Source of the DNA: Bacteroidia bacterium
GTDB lineage: Bacteria > Bacteroidota > Bacteroidia > Bacteroidales > Azobacteroidaceae
Assembly: GCA_025996895.1 (NCBI GenBank)
Contig: BNTW01000118.1
Span: 1-6,091, forward strand
Direction of reading: 5' to 3'
DNA length: 6,091 nucleotides
A program made the position numbers and the translations under genes. This document shows, piece after piece, positions 1 to 5,993 of this stretch. The notes under the pieces were generated by a model, which saw only the letters and a list, made by a program, of their open reading frames with translations, was not told the origin of the DNA and searched no databases. The first letter of the stretch is position 1; the number at the start of each line of letters is the position of its first letter.

Positions 1-26
1 CTCAAATGCTTGACATTAAATAAATT

Positions 27-49
27 CATCGGGATTGGTATGCCCGATG
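27..49 (-). terminator. Perfect 7-bp hairpin, possible weak terminator
   Basis: CATCGGG (27-33) pairs perfectly with CCCGATG (43-49) around a 9-nt loop. Read on the minus strand, the stem is followed by an A/T-rich tail (AATTTATTTAATG), not a clean U-tract. It lies about 195 nt beyond the stop of the minus-strand SDR gene, so it could end that transcript or serve a gene to the left of the window. On the plus strand no T-run follows. The stem is seen directly; the terminator role is a weak inference. Confidence 0.25.
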
Positions 50-89
50 CTTACAAAGTGAGTTAATTTTTACAGGCTACGATAGTTAA

Positions 90-233
90 GAAAAATACCG
101 GCTTGACTACCGTTGCAACAAAGTCATTCAAATATATTCAAGCAACTATCAAATACAGACAATAAATTTTACCAAAAAAAACTGGCAGGAAATTTATGAT
201 ATTTTGAAACAGGAATTGAAAAATCAGTCGTAA
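90..233 (+). other. Possible 3' remnant of a decayed gene (47 codons, no start)
   Basis: From just after a TAA at 87-89 to a TAA at 231-233 the frame is open for 47 codons. The last part (NWQEIYDILKQELKNQS) has a composition like the amphipathic C-terminal helix of a small soluble protein. There is no ATG, GTG or TTG in frame, and the frame upstream is broken by stops at 87-89 and 21-23, so nothing intact can be made from it. It could be a degraded gene tail or chance A/T-rich sequence. I do not recognise a family. The rest of 1-243 shows no other supportable gene on either strand. Confidence 0.2.
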
Positions 234-243
234 AATAGCCCTA

Positions 244-1287
244 TTACTTTATCAATGCCAAATTATCATAAATTTCTTTTATCTTTTTTGCAAGTTGTTG
301 CATGTTTTCTATTATCGTATCACACCATTGATCAAATTCGCTATCTTCCCGTTGCAATTCGGGATGCGCCAAGACATAATCAATGGTTTCTTTTATTCCT
401 TGGTCAAAGCGTTTGGTAGCTGTAAATTCCGGTACCAATCTTTTCAATTTGGCATTATCAAACACCACAGAAACTGCTTTATCGCCCAATAAACCGCCTG
501 CAAAATCGTAAGGACCAACAGCGGCCAAAAATTCGGACGACACATGAACGGCTTTCAAAGGCACATTCAACGCTCGCGCAATACATTGATATATCTGATT
601 CCAAGTCAGTGTTTCATCCGAAGTAATCTGAACAGCTTCGCCCAAGGCATGAATATTTCCAATCAAACCGGCAAAACCTTTGGCAAAATCACTGTTGTGC
701 GTCATTGTCCACAAGGCCGTGCCATCTCCATGAATAATGACCGGTTTCCCTTCCTGCATCCGCTTGATTACTTGCCAACTGCCGTTATTTCCATGCACTC
801 CCAGCGGTACATTCCGTTCATCGTAAGTATAACTAGGGCGCACAATCGTTACCGGAAATCCTTCTTCCCTGTATAATTTCATCAGATAATCTTCGCAGGC
901 AATTTTATTCCTTGAATACTGCCAATACGGATTGGCTAAGGGGGTTGACTCTGTAATTCTGTAATCGGAAAGCGGTTTTTGATAGGCCGAAGCCGAACTG
1001 ATGAAAATAAATTGCCGTGTTTTATTCTTGAATAAACGATAATCGCGTTGCAAATGTTCCGGAACAAAAGCGATAAAATCGGCCACACAATCAAAATTCA
1101 AATCTTTGATCAATGCAGCCACTTGTTGTTCGTCATGGATATCCGCAATCAAAGAATGTGACCCATCGGGCAACACGACATTTCTTTTACCTCTATTTAG
1201 AAGGTATAAGTCATGACCCTGAGCGATTAATAATTTAGAGATTGCGGTACTGATTGTACCTGTTCCTCCAATAAATAAAACTTTCAT
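244..1287 (-). CDS. NAD(P)-dependent epimerase/dehydratase-like SDR protein
   Basis: This is a 347-residue cytoplasmic protein with a Rossmann-fold N-terminus. The dinucleotide-binding loop is GGTGTIS (residues 7-13) and is followed by strand-2 residues NRGKR (31-35), whose basic residues are often linked to NADP preference. The SDR catalytic set is present: Ser in FISSASAY (95-102) and the YxxxK pair Tyr124/Lys128 in QYSRNKIA. VRPSYTY (149-155) and IHGDGT (185-190) are typical of extended or atypical epimerase/dehydratase SDRs. The last glycine of the usual GxxGxxG is Ser here, as in some atypical SDRs. A charged tail of about 40 residues follows the fold. The substrate cannot be told from sequence; a nucleotide-sugar or other sugar derivative is the family's usual range. 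The frame can be extended three codons to a TTG at 1294-1296, but ATG at 1285-1287 places the MKVLFIGG strand correctly. It is transcribed alone, divergent from the peptidase gene, with a promoter at 1344-1375. Confidence 0.85.
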   Translation of the reverse strand: MKVLFIGGTGTISTAISKLLIAQGHDLYLLNRGKRNVVLPDGSHSLIADIHDEQQVAALIKDLNFDCVADFIAFVPEHLQRDYRLFKNKTRQFIFISSASAYQKPLSDYRITESTPLANPYWQYSRNKIACEDYLMKLYREEGFPVTIVRPSYTYDERNVPLGVHGNNGSWQVIKRMQEGKPVIIHGDGTALWTMTHNSDFAKGFAGLIGNIHALGEAVQITSDETLTWNQIYQCIARALNVPLKAVHVSSEFLAAVGPYDFAGGLLGDKAVSVVFDNAKLKRLVPEFTATKRFDQGIKETIDYVLAHPELQREDSEFDQWCDTIIENMQQLAKKIKEIYDNLALIK

Positions 1288-1343
1288 ATACAACAATGAG
1301 GTTAAGAATCGATATTCCTAATTTTCTTATTTAGAATACAAGA

Positions 1344-1375
1344 CAAAAGTAAAAAATAAATTATTGATATGCAAA
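1344..1375 (-). promoter_or_regulatory. Bacteroidetes-type promoter of the SDR gene
   Basis: On the minus strand, TTTG (1375-1372), a 20-nt spacer and TACTTTTG (1351-1344) match the Bacteroidetes -33/-7 consensus TTTG ... TAnnTTTG exactly. Transcription would start around 1337-1339, giving a leader of about 50 nt before the ATG at 1287. The site overlaps the oppositely directed peptidase promoter. Confidence 0.65.
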
Positions 1376-1391
1376 AAAATTACTATCTTTG
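1364..1391 (+). promoter_or_regulatory. Bacteroidetes-type promoter of the dppIV-lipA unit
   Basis: TTG (1364-1366), a 17-nt spacer and TATCTTTG (1384-1391) fit the Bacteroidetes promoter consensus (TTG, 17-23 nt, TAnnTTTG). Transcription would begin near 1396-1398, about 25 nt before the ATG at 1423. Since this lies downstream of the in-frame ATG at 1369, that upstream ATG would not be in the mRNA, which fixes the start at 1423. Confidence 0.7.
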
Positions 1392-1422
1392 CTATAACTT
1401 CAATTATTATATTTTAACAATT

Positions 1423-3588
1423 ATGAAAACATTTTATTCTATCCTGTTTTTTCTGCTCTTCGTCCTTATTTGTCAGGCGCAGACAGGTACTAATCCGTTG
1501 TCGTTGAACGACATTGTCGAAAAAAAATACGAGCCGGAAAACGTATCGGAAATGCAGCCATTTCCCGATGGCGAGCATTACACGGTTTTGAGTGCCGACA
1601 AAAAAGCGATTTTGAAATACGCTTACAAAACCGGCCAATTAGTTGATACACTGTTTGATGTGCGGAAAGCACGGGAAACGAAACTCGACGAGATTGAAGG
1701 TTATGCCATCGACAGCCGGGAATATCGCATTTTGGTTTGGAACGAAAAAGAGCCGATTTATCGCCGTTCATGGCAGGCGAATGTTTATGATTACGACGTT
1801 CGGCGCAATTTTCTCAAGCCGCTTTCCGACACACCGGGGAAAATCCGCATTCCGACTTTTTCGCCCGACGGACGCATGGTTGCTTTTGTACGCGACAATA
1901 ATATCTGGCTGAAAAAATTGGATTACGACACCGAGTCGCCAATCACCAAAGACGGTGCGTTTGGAAAAATCCTCAACGGCATCAGTGATTGGGTGTATGA
2001 GGAAGAATTTTACCAAACCAACCTGATGTCGTGGTCGGCCGATAGCCGGTTTCTGGCGTTCGTAAAATCGGACGAAACCGACGTGCCGACCTTCTCTTTT
2101 CAGGTTTTTGACGGTAGTTTGTATCCCAAAGATTATGCGTATAAATATCCGAAAGCGGGACAAAACAACTCCAAAGTCGGCTGTTATGTATTTAAAGTCG
2201 AAACCAAAGACACCAAAAAGATGGACGTTCCGGCAGAACAGGCCTATTATATTCCACGTATCTGCTTTACGGAAAATCCCGACCAGTTGGCGATTATGAC
2301 GCTCAACCGGCAACAAAATCAGTTTAATTTGTATCTCGCCAACCCGAAATCGACAGTGGCGAAACTGATTTTTTCCGATGAAAACGAGAAATATATCGAT
2401 TCGGATTGGCTGCTCGCGATTGTTTTTTCCAAAGATAATTTTGCTTACGTAAGCGAAAAAAGCGGATTTGCCCACATTTACCTCTATACGCTCAACGGCA
2501 TGCTGGAACGGCAGGTAACTTCGGGAAATTGGGATGTTACCAAACTCTACGGTTTCAATCCGGACACGAAAACGGTATATTATCAATCGGCCGAAGAAAG
2601 TCCGTTGCGCCGTTCAGTGTATAAAATAGATGCCAAAGGAAATAAAACCAAATTATCGACACAAACCGGAACAAATTCGGCGCAATTCAGTGCCGGTTAT
2701 CGCTATTTTGTCCATTCGTTTTCCAACACGACTACGCCGGCCGTTGTTTCCATTTTCGACGAAAAAGGAAAGCAACTATGCGTTTTGAAAGACAATGTCG
2801 AACTTCAAAACCGCCTGAAAGCCGTTCGTTTTTCCAACAAAGAATTTTTTACTTTCACGAATGATAACGGCGACTTATTGAACGGCTGGATTATCAAGCC
2901 TTCTTTTTTCAAGCAAAATCAGAAGTATCCGGTTGTAATGATACAATATAGCGGGCCGAACTCACAAGAAGTATTAGACGGTTACAAGATGGATTGGTAT
3001 TATTTCTTAGCCGAACAAGGTTTTGTGGTCGCCTCCATCGATGGACGAGGCACAGGCGCGCGCGGGGAGCATTTCCGCAAATGCACCTATTTAAAATTAG
3101 GATTATTGGAGGCAGACGACCAGATTGCCGGCGCAAATTATTTAAAAAACCTCGATTTCATCGACAAAAACCGGATTGCGATTTGGGGATGGAGTTACGG
3201 AGGATATGTTACATTGATGAGTATGAGTCGAGGCAACGGCGTTTTTAAAGCGGGAATTGCCATTGCCCCTGTAACCGATTGGAATTTTTATAATTCGATT
3301 TATACCGAGCGTTTTATGCGCACGCCGAACGAGAATTTTGCCAATTACAAACTCTCTTCACCCCTGCAATTTGCCAATCAATTGAAAGGCAATTTGCTGT
3401 TGGTACATGGAACGTCGGACGATAATGTACATTATTTGAACACGCTGTATTATGCGGAAGCATTGGTCGACGCAGGGATAAATTTTGATATGCAGATTTA
3501 TTCGGGCAAAAATCACAGTTTGTTGGGCGCAAAAACGCGTTATCATTTATACAATCGCATTATTAACTTCCTGAAAACCAATGAATAG
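1423..3588 (+). CDS. Secreted prolyl dipeptidyl peptidase IV (family S9B)
   Basis: This is a 721-residue serine peptidase expected to remove Xaa-Pro (and Xaa-Ala) dipeptides from peptide N-termini outside the cytoplasm, feeding a peptide-using metabolism. Residues 1-19 form a signal peptide (MKTFYSILFFLLFVLICQA) with likely cleavage before Gln20; the Cys is not in a convincing lipobox. A beta-propeller domain (roughly 80-430) carries DWVYEEEF, with Glu194/Glu195 matching the double-Glu clamp that binds the substrate amino terminus in mammalian DPP4. The alpha/beta-hydrolase domain (about 490-721) has nucleophile Ser591 in GWSYGG, Asp666 and Asn668 in GTSDDNVH, and His698 in GKNHS. The oxyanion Tyr509 and S1-pocket residues Val617, Trp620, Tyr623 and Tyr627 (APVTDWNFYNSIYTERF) are also kept. 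Every key DPP4 residue I can place is present, so it should be active. An in-frame ATG at 1369 is rejected because the promoter lies inside that extension and the signal peptide would be buried. It overlaps lipA by 8 bp. Confidence 0.93.
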   Translation: MKTFYSILFFLLFVLICQAQTGTNPLSLNDIVEKKYEPENVSEMQPFPDGEHYTVLSADKKAILKYAYKTGQLVDTLFDVRKARETKLDEIEGYAIDSREYRILVWNEKEPIYRRSWQANVYDYDVRRNFLKPLSDTPGKIRIPTFSPDGRMVAFVRDNNIWLKKLDYDTESPITKDGAFGKILNGISDWVYEEEFYQTNLMSWSADSRFLAFVKSDETDVPTFSFQVFDGSLYPKDYAYKYPKAGQNNSKVGCYVFKVETKDTKKMDVPAEQAYYIPRICFTENPDQLAIMTLNRQQNQFNLYLANPKSTVAKLIFSDENEKYIDSDWLLAIVFSKDNFAYVSEKSGFAHIYLYTLNGMLERQVTSGNWDVTKLYGFNPDTKTVYYQSAEESPLRRSVYKIDAKGNKTKLSTQTGTNSAQFSAGYRYFVHSFSNTTTPAVVSIFDEKGKQLCVLKDNVELQNRLKAVRFSNKEFFTFTNDNGDLLNGWIIKPSFFKQNQKYPVVMIQYSGPNSQEVLDGYKMDWYYFLAEQGFVVASIDGRGTGARGEHFRKCTYLKLGLLEADDQIAGANYLKNLDFIDKNRIAIWGWSYGGYVTLMSMSRGNGVFKAGIAIAPVTDWNFYNSIYTERFMRTPNENFANYKLSSPLQFANQLKGNLLLVHGTSDDNVHYLNTLYYAEALVDAGINFDMQIYSGKNHSLLGAKTRYHLYNRIINFLKTNE

Positions 3589-4423
3589 GATTGCAAAACC
3601 CGAATGGTTGAAGATTAACCGGCAAAACAACGCCAATTTTTCCTTTACCGGAAAAGTGGTGCGCGAACACTGCCTGCACACAATTTGCGAAAGCGGACGG
3701 TGTCCCAATCAAGCAGAATGTTGGAACAAAAAAACGGCGACATTTATGATTGCAGGCGAGATTTGTACGCGTACGTGCAAGTTTTGCAACACGTTGTCGG
3801 GCAAACCGCTTCCGTTAGACCCAGAAGAGCCAGAAAAAATCGCCCAATCCATCAAATTGCTCGGACTGAAACATGCCGTCATCACGTCGGTCGACCGGGA
3901 CGATTTGCCCGATTTCGGCGCGGAACATTGGGTAAAAACCATTGAGGCCGTCAAAAAACGCAATCCACAAATCACGATGGAAGTACTGATCCCCGATCTT
4001 CAGGGAAAAACGGAACTATTAGACCCAATTATTCAAGTTTGCCCCGACATTATTTCCCACAACATGGAAACCGTCGAACGACTGACGCCGGCAGTCCGGA
4101 GTGTCGCCCGCTACAAAACAAGTCTGGTGGTGCTGAAACACGTCGCTTTGTCGGGCATTCCCACCAAATCGGGGTTGATGTTGGGATTGGGCGAAACTAA
4201 AGAAGAAGTTGTTCAAACGATGGAAGATTTGTTGAACGCCGGTTGCCGGCTGCTTTCTATCGGACAATACCTGCAACCGTCCAAAAAAAATATTCCGGTT
4301 GTCGAATATATTTTGCCCAACCGCTTTGCCGAATACAGGCAAATCGCCTTATCGCTGGGCTTTCGGAAAGTAGAAAGCGCACCGTTTGTGCGGTCATCCT
4401 ATCATTCGAGCGATTTTATCTGA
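3581..4423 (+). CDS. lipA: Lipoyl synthase (radical SAM)
   Basis: This 280-residue cytoplasmic enzyme inserts two sulfur atoms into protein-bound octanoyl groups to make the lipoyl cofactor of 2-oxoacid dehydrogenases and the glycine cleavage system. The N-terminal auxiliary 4Fe-4S cluster is bound by Cys36, Cys41 and Cys47 (CESGRCPNQAEC, CX4CX5C). The radical-SAM cluster is bound by Cys62, Cys66 and Cys69 (CTRTCKFC, CX3CX2C). The C-terminal RSSYHS (271-276) supplies the conserved serine (Ser273) that ligates the auxiliary cluster. KPEWLKI (6-12) is the usual LipA opening, and the length is normal for the family. The ATG lies within the last codons of the peptidase gene (8-bp overlap) with no Shine-Dalgarno site or promoter of its own visible, so it is probably co-transcribed and translationally coupled. 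Its 3' end overlaps the convergent reductase gene by 22 bp. No lipB or lplA is seen in this window. Confidence 0.96.
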   Translation: MNRIAKPEWLKINRQNNANFSFTGKVVREHCLHTICESGRCPNQAECWNKKTATFMIAGEICTRTCKFCNTLSGKPLPLDPEEPEKIAQSIKLLGLKHAVITSVDRDDLPDFGAEHWVKTIEAVKKRNPQITMEVLIPDLQGKTELLDPIIQVCPDIISHNMETVERLTPAVRSVARYKTSLVVLKHVALSGIPTKSGLMLGLGETKEEVVQTMEDLLNAGCRLLSIGQYLQPSKKNIPVVEYILPNRFAEYRQIALSLGFRKVESAPFVRSSYHSSDFI

Positions 4424-4959
4424 TTTTTCAGGTTTTCCAGATTTTGACGAATAAATTTTTTCGCCATTTCATCGGTAAAATTGCCTTTTTCATCAAATTT
4501 GGTGTGCACTTGTGCAACCAATATTTCCGGCTGCATCACCAACTTCATATCAAAAAGGCGGAAAAACGGCAAGAAAGCCAACTGCATGCGCACCGTTCCC
4601 CACGCTCCCGGCGTTGCACCCATCAGCGATACCGGCTTGCCTTTCAAAGGACTTTCTTTTCCGCGCGAAGCCCAATCCAGTGCGTTTTTCAATCCGCCCG
4701 GAATGGAATAATTATATTCCGGCGACACAATCAACAGACCGTCTGCATCTGCTAAAGCCGTCCGAAAAGCGGTAACAATTTCCGGCGGTATTGCATTCGG
4801 CGTGTCCAAATCTTCGTTATATAAAGGAATGGTGTCGAAACCAACCATCAACAACTCCATTCCTTCAGGTAATAAATCGGCAGCAGCCTGCAAAAGCTTC
4901 TTGTTGTAAGAATCTTTGCGCAAGCTACCACAAATTCCTGCAATTTTTAATGTCCGCAT
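4402..4959 (-). CDS. NADPH-dependent FMN reductase / quinone reductase-like flavoprotein
   Basis: This 185-residue flavodoxin-like protein belongs to the NADPH_FMN_red group (ChrR/YieF-like). GSLRKDSYN (11-19) is the FMN-phosphate loop (GSxRxxSxN). SPEYNYSIPGGLKNALDW (79-96) is the hallmark flavin-binding and dimer motif, and GATPGAWGTVR (114-124) is the next conserved loop. Members reduce quinones, azo dyes, chromate or free flavin with NAD(P)H; two-electron quinone reduction avoids superoxide formation. It has no signal peptide and should be cytoplasmic. It starts one base after the superoxide dismutase stop codon, with no promoter or strong Shine-Dalgarno site visible (only a weak AGAAG far upstream), so it is probably read from the sod transcript. 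Its last 22 bp overlap the convergent lipA 3' end. The physiological substrate cannot be decided from sequence. Confidence 0.9.
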   Translation of the reverse strand: MRTLKIAGICGSLRKDSYNKKLLQAAADLLPEGMELLMVGFDTIPLYNEDLDTPNAIPPEIVTAFRTALADADGLLIVSPEYNYSIPGGLKNALDWASRGKESPLKGKPVSLMGATPGAWGTVRMQLAFLPFFRLFDMKLVMQPEILVAQVHTKFDEKGNFTDEMAKKFIRQNLENLKNQIKSLE

Positions 4960-4960
4960 A

Positions 4961-5611
4961 TCAAAAACGAGCTTCTACTGCTTTCCAATCAACGATTTTC
5001 CACAATTCTTTCAGGTGGTCGGCACGCCGGTTTTGATAATCCAAATAATAAGCGTGTTCCCAAACGTCGAAGCCGAGCAGAGGTTTCAGGCCTTTGGTAA
5101 CCGGATTACCTGCGTTGGCTTCTTTCGTAATAGACAATTTTCCGTCTTTATCGGCAGCCAACCACACCCAGCCCGAGCCGAACAACGAAACGCCGGCTGC
5201 TTCAAATTCTTTCTGAAAATTCTCAAATGAGCCCCAAGCAGCATTAATCGCTTCGGCCAACTTACCCGAAGGCTGTCCTCCACCTTTCGGCGAAAATTGA
5301 GTAAAATACAAATTGTGATTCAACACTTGACCGGCATTATTGAAAAGCACACCATCGGATTCGCGCACAATCGTTTCCAAATCGGCGTTTTCAAATTTTG
5401 TACCCTGAATCAGATTATTCAGGTTATTCACATACGTTTGCAGATGTTTTCCATGATGGAACTCGATGGTTGATTTTCCGATAACCGGCTCTAACCCATC
5501 AACAGCATACGGCAATTTAACTAATTCAAATTTCATAAAATTTTCATTTGTGTCGGCTTTCGCCTGACTGTTTGTAATTAATAACAATAAACTCACTAAT
5601 AAAGTTATCAT
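4961..5611 (-). CDS. sodB: Superoxide dismutase, Fe/cambialistic type, with probable signal peptide
   Basis: This protein converts superoxide to peroxide and oxygen. All four metal ligands are present in the 216-residue form: His52 (FHHGKH), His99 (NNAGQVLNHN), and Asp182 and His186 (FDVWEHAYY). Gln95 in the first half, together with NAGNP (166-170) where Mn enzymes usually have a Gln, indicates an iron or Fe/Mn-cambialistic enzyme like that of Porphyromonas. The N-terminus is unusual: residues 1-19 (MITLLVSLLLLITNSQAKA) are a hydrophobic stretch with an AKA signal-peptidase-like site, though without the usual basic residues at the start. An internal ATG at 5536 would give a 191-residue enzyme of normal cytoplasmic length starting MKFELVKLPYAV. 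The promoter at 5631-5662 would produce an mRNA containing both starts, so either or both may be used. I favour 5611 because the extension is open, hydrophobic and just downstream of the promoter. The reductase gene follows after one base. The symbol is by family; sodA is also used in related genera. Confidence 0.93.
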   Translation of the reverse strand: MITLLVSLLLLITNSQAKADTNENFMKFELVKLPYAVDGLEPVIGKSTIEFHHGKHLQTYVNNLNNLIQGTKFENADLETIVRESDGVLFNNAGQVLNHNLYFTQFSPKGGGQPSGKLAEAINAAWGSFENFQKEFEAAGVSLFGSGWVWLAADKDGKLSITKEANAGNPVTKGLKPLLGFDVWEHAYYLDYQNRRADHLKELWKIVDWKAVEARF

Positions 5612-5630
5612 ATTTATTTTGACTTTTCTG

Positions 5631-5662
5631 CAAAGTTACAACGGAGATTTTTATCTTCCAAA
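5631..5662 (-). promoter_or_regulatory. Bacteroidetes-type promoter of the sod-reductase unit
   Basis: On the minus strand, TTTG (5662-5659), a 20-nt spacer and TAACTTTG (5638-5631) match the phylum's consensus exactly. The predicted start near 5624-5626 lies only about 13 nt before the ATG at 5611, or about 90 nt before the internal ATG at 5536. No operator-like palindrome is evident around it. Confidence 0.7.
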
Positions 5663-5664
5663 CG

Positions 5665-5688
5665 AAAATATCTATAAGTTGATAGATA
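5665..5688 (-). terminator. A/T-rich hairpin with short U-run after tRNA-Ser
   Basis: On the minus strand, TATCTAT (5688-5682) pairs perfectly with ATAGATA (5675-5669) around a 6-nt loop, and TTTT (5668-5665) follows. It lies about 20 nt beyond the tRNA 3' end and just before the sod promoter, a sensible place to end the tRNA transcript. With only one G-C pair the stem is weak, so the role is tentative. Confidence 0.3.
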
Positions 5689-5708
5689 GATTAAATCTTG
5701 GTTTTCAG

Positions 5709-5796
5709 CGGAAAGAACAGGATTCGAACCTGCGAAACCCTTTAGGAGTTTACACGCTTTCCAGGCGTGCCTCTTCAACCACTCGAGCACCTTTCC
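5709..5796 (-). tRNA. tRNA-Ser (anticodon GGA)
   Basis: The 88-nt sequence folds as a complete class II tRNA. The acceptor stem is GGAAAGG (5796-5790) with TCTTTCC (5716-5710), including one G-U pair. The D arm is CTC/GAG. The anticodon stem CACGC/GCGTG encloses loop CTGGAAA with anticodon GGA at 5762-5760. The long variable arm (about 19 nt, stem AAAC/GGTTT-like) is typical of serine tRNAs. The T arm is GCAGG-TTCGAAT-CCTGT, and the discriminator G is at 5709. The CCA end is not encoded (CTG follows), so it must be added by the nucleotidyltransferase. It reads UCC and UCU codons. Confidence 0.96.
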
Positions 5797-5810
5797 TTGT
5801 TAAAGCGACG

Positions 5811-5841
5811 CGAAGGTACAAATAATTATTCAGATTGCAAA
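5811..5841 (-). promoter_or_regulatory. Promoter of tRNA-Ser
   Basis: On the minus strand, TTTG (5841-5838), a 19-nt spacer and TACCTTCG (5818-5811) fit the Bacteroidetes promoter with the common C variant in the -7 box (TAnnTTCG). The predicted start falls around 5804-5806, leaving a very short leader before the mature tRNA 5' end at 5796. Confidence 0.6.
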
Positions 5842-5872
5842 AAATATCGGAATCATCCGTTATTGAAAAATG

Positions 5873-5899
5873 AAAAAGGGCAGACATGCCGGCCTGCCC
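5873..5899 (-). terminator. Intrinsic terminator of the partial right-hand gene
   Basis: On the minus strand, GGGCAG (5899-5894) pairs with CTGCCC (5883-5878) around a 10-nt loop and is followed at once by TTTTT (5877-5873), then CATTTTTC. This is a standard rho-independent layout. It lies about 70 nt beyond the stop codon (5971-5973) of the minus-strand gene entering from the right, and before the tRNA-Ser promoter, so it separates the two units. The plus strand has no T-run after the stem. Confidence 0.7.
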
Positions 5900-5942
5900 C
5901 AACCTCGGGAATTTGAAGTTATGCGAACATCCCGATTGATTT

Positions 5943-5993
5943 TGTCATTGCGTTTTCCCTGTCATTGCAGTTATGTTGTCATTGCGTGCTTGA
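5943..5993. repeat. Three tandem 17-bp units with TGTCATTGC core
   Basis: TGTCATTGC occurs at 5943-5951, 5960-5968 and 5977-5985, spaced exactly 17 bp apart. The other 8 bp of each unit differ (GTTTTCCC, AGTTATGT, GTGCTTGA). The third unit forms part of the hairpin at 5981-6001 and lies inside the last codons of the partial gene; the first two lie mostly after its stop. It is too short and too degenerate between cores to be a CRISPR. Confidence 0.65.

Noticed and set aside
10..15. TTGACA as a sigma-70 -35 box
   Set aside because: No matching -10 follows at proper spacing, and Bacteroidota primary sigma factors use the TTTG/TAnnTTTG pattern seen elsewhere in this window.
544..876. Plus-strand 110-codon frame inside the SDR gene
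   Set aside because: It is antisense to the catalytic and central part of the SDR protein, with no domain or promoter signal.
1438..1482. Lipoprotein signal in the peptidase (Cys near the end of the leader)
   Set aside because: The residues before the Cys (VLI) do not form a good lipobox, and a normal signal peptidase I site (QA before Gln) follows directly.
1768..2586. Minus-strand open frame of 272 codons inside the peptidase gene
   Set aside because: It is antisense to a region encoding the conserved beta-propeller of DPP IV, has no recognisable domain, and is a by-product of the codon bias of the real gene.
4243..4755. Plus-strand 170-codon frame spanning the lipA end and the reductase gene
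   Set aside because: It overlaps two well-supported genes with intact motifs in other frames, has no promoter, and shows low-complexity basic composition typical of a shadow frame.
5619..5825. Plus-strand 68-codon frame
   Set aside because: It runs through the antisense of the sod promoter and the tRNA-Ser gene; the apparent protein is a reading of the tRNA complement.
5943..5993. Short CRISPR-like array
   Set aside because: The core is only 9 bp, the period is 17 bp, there are three copies, and the third lies in coding sequence; no cas genes are present.
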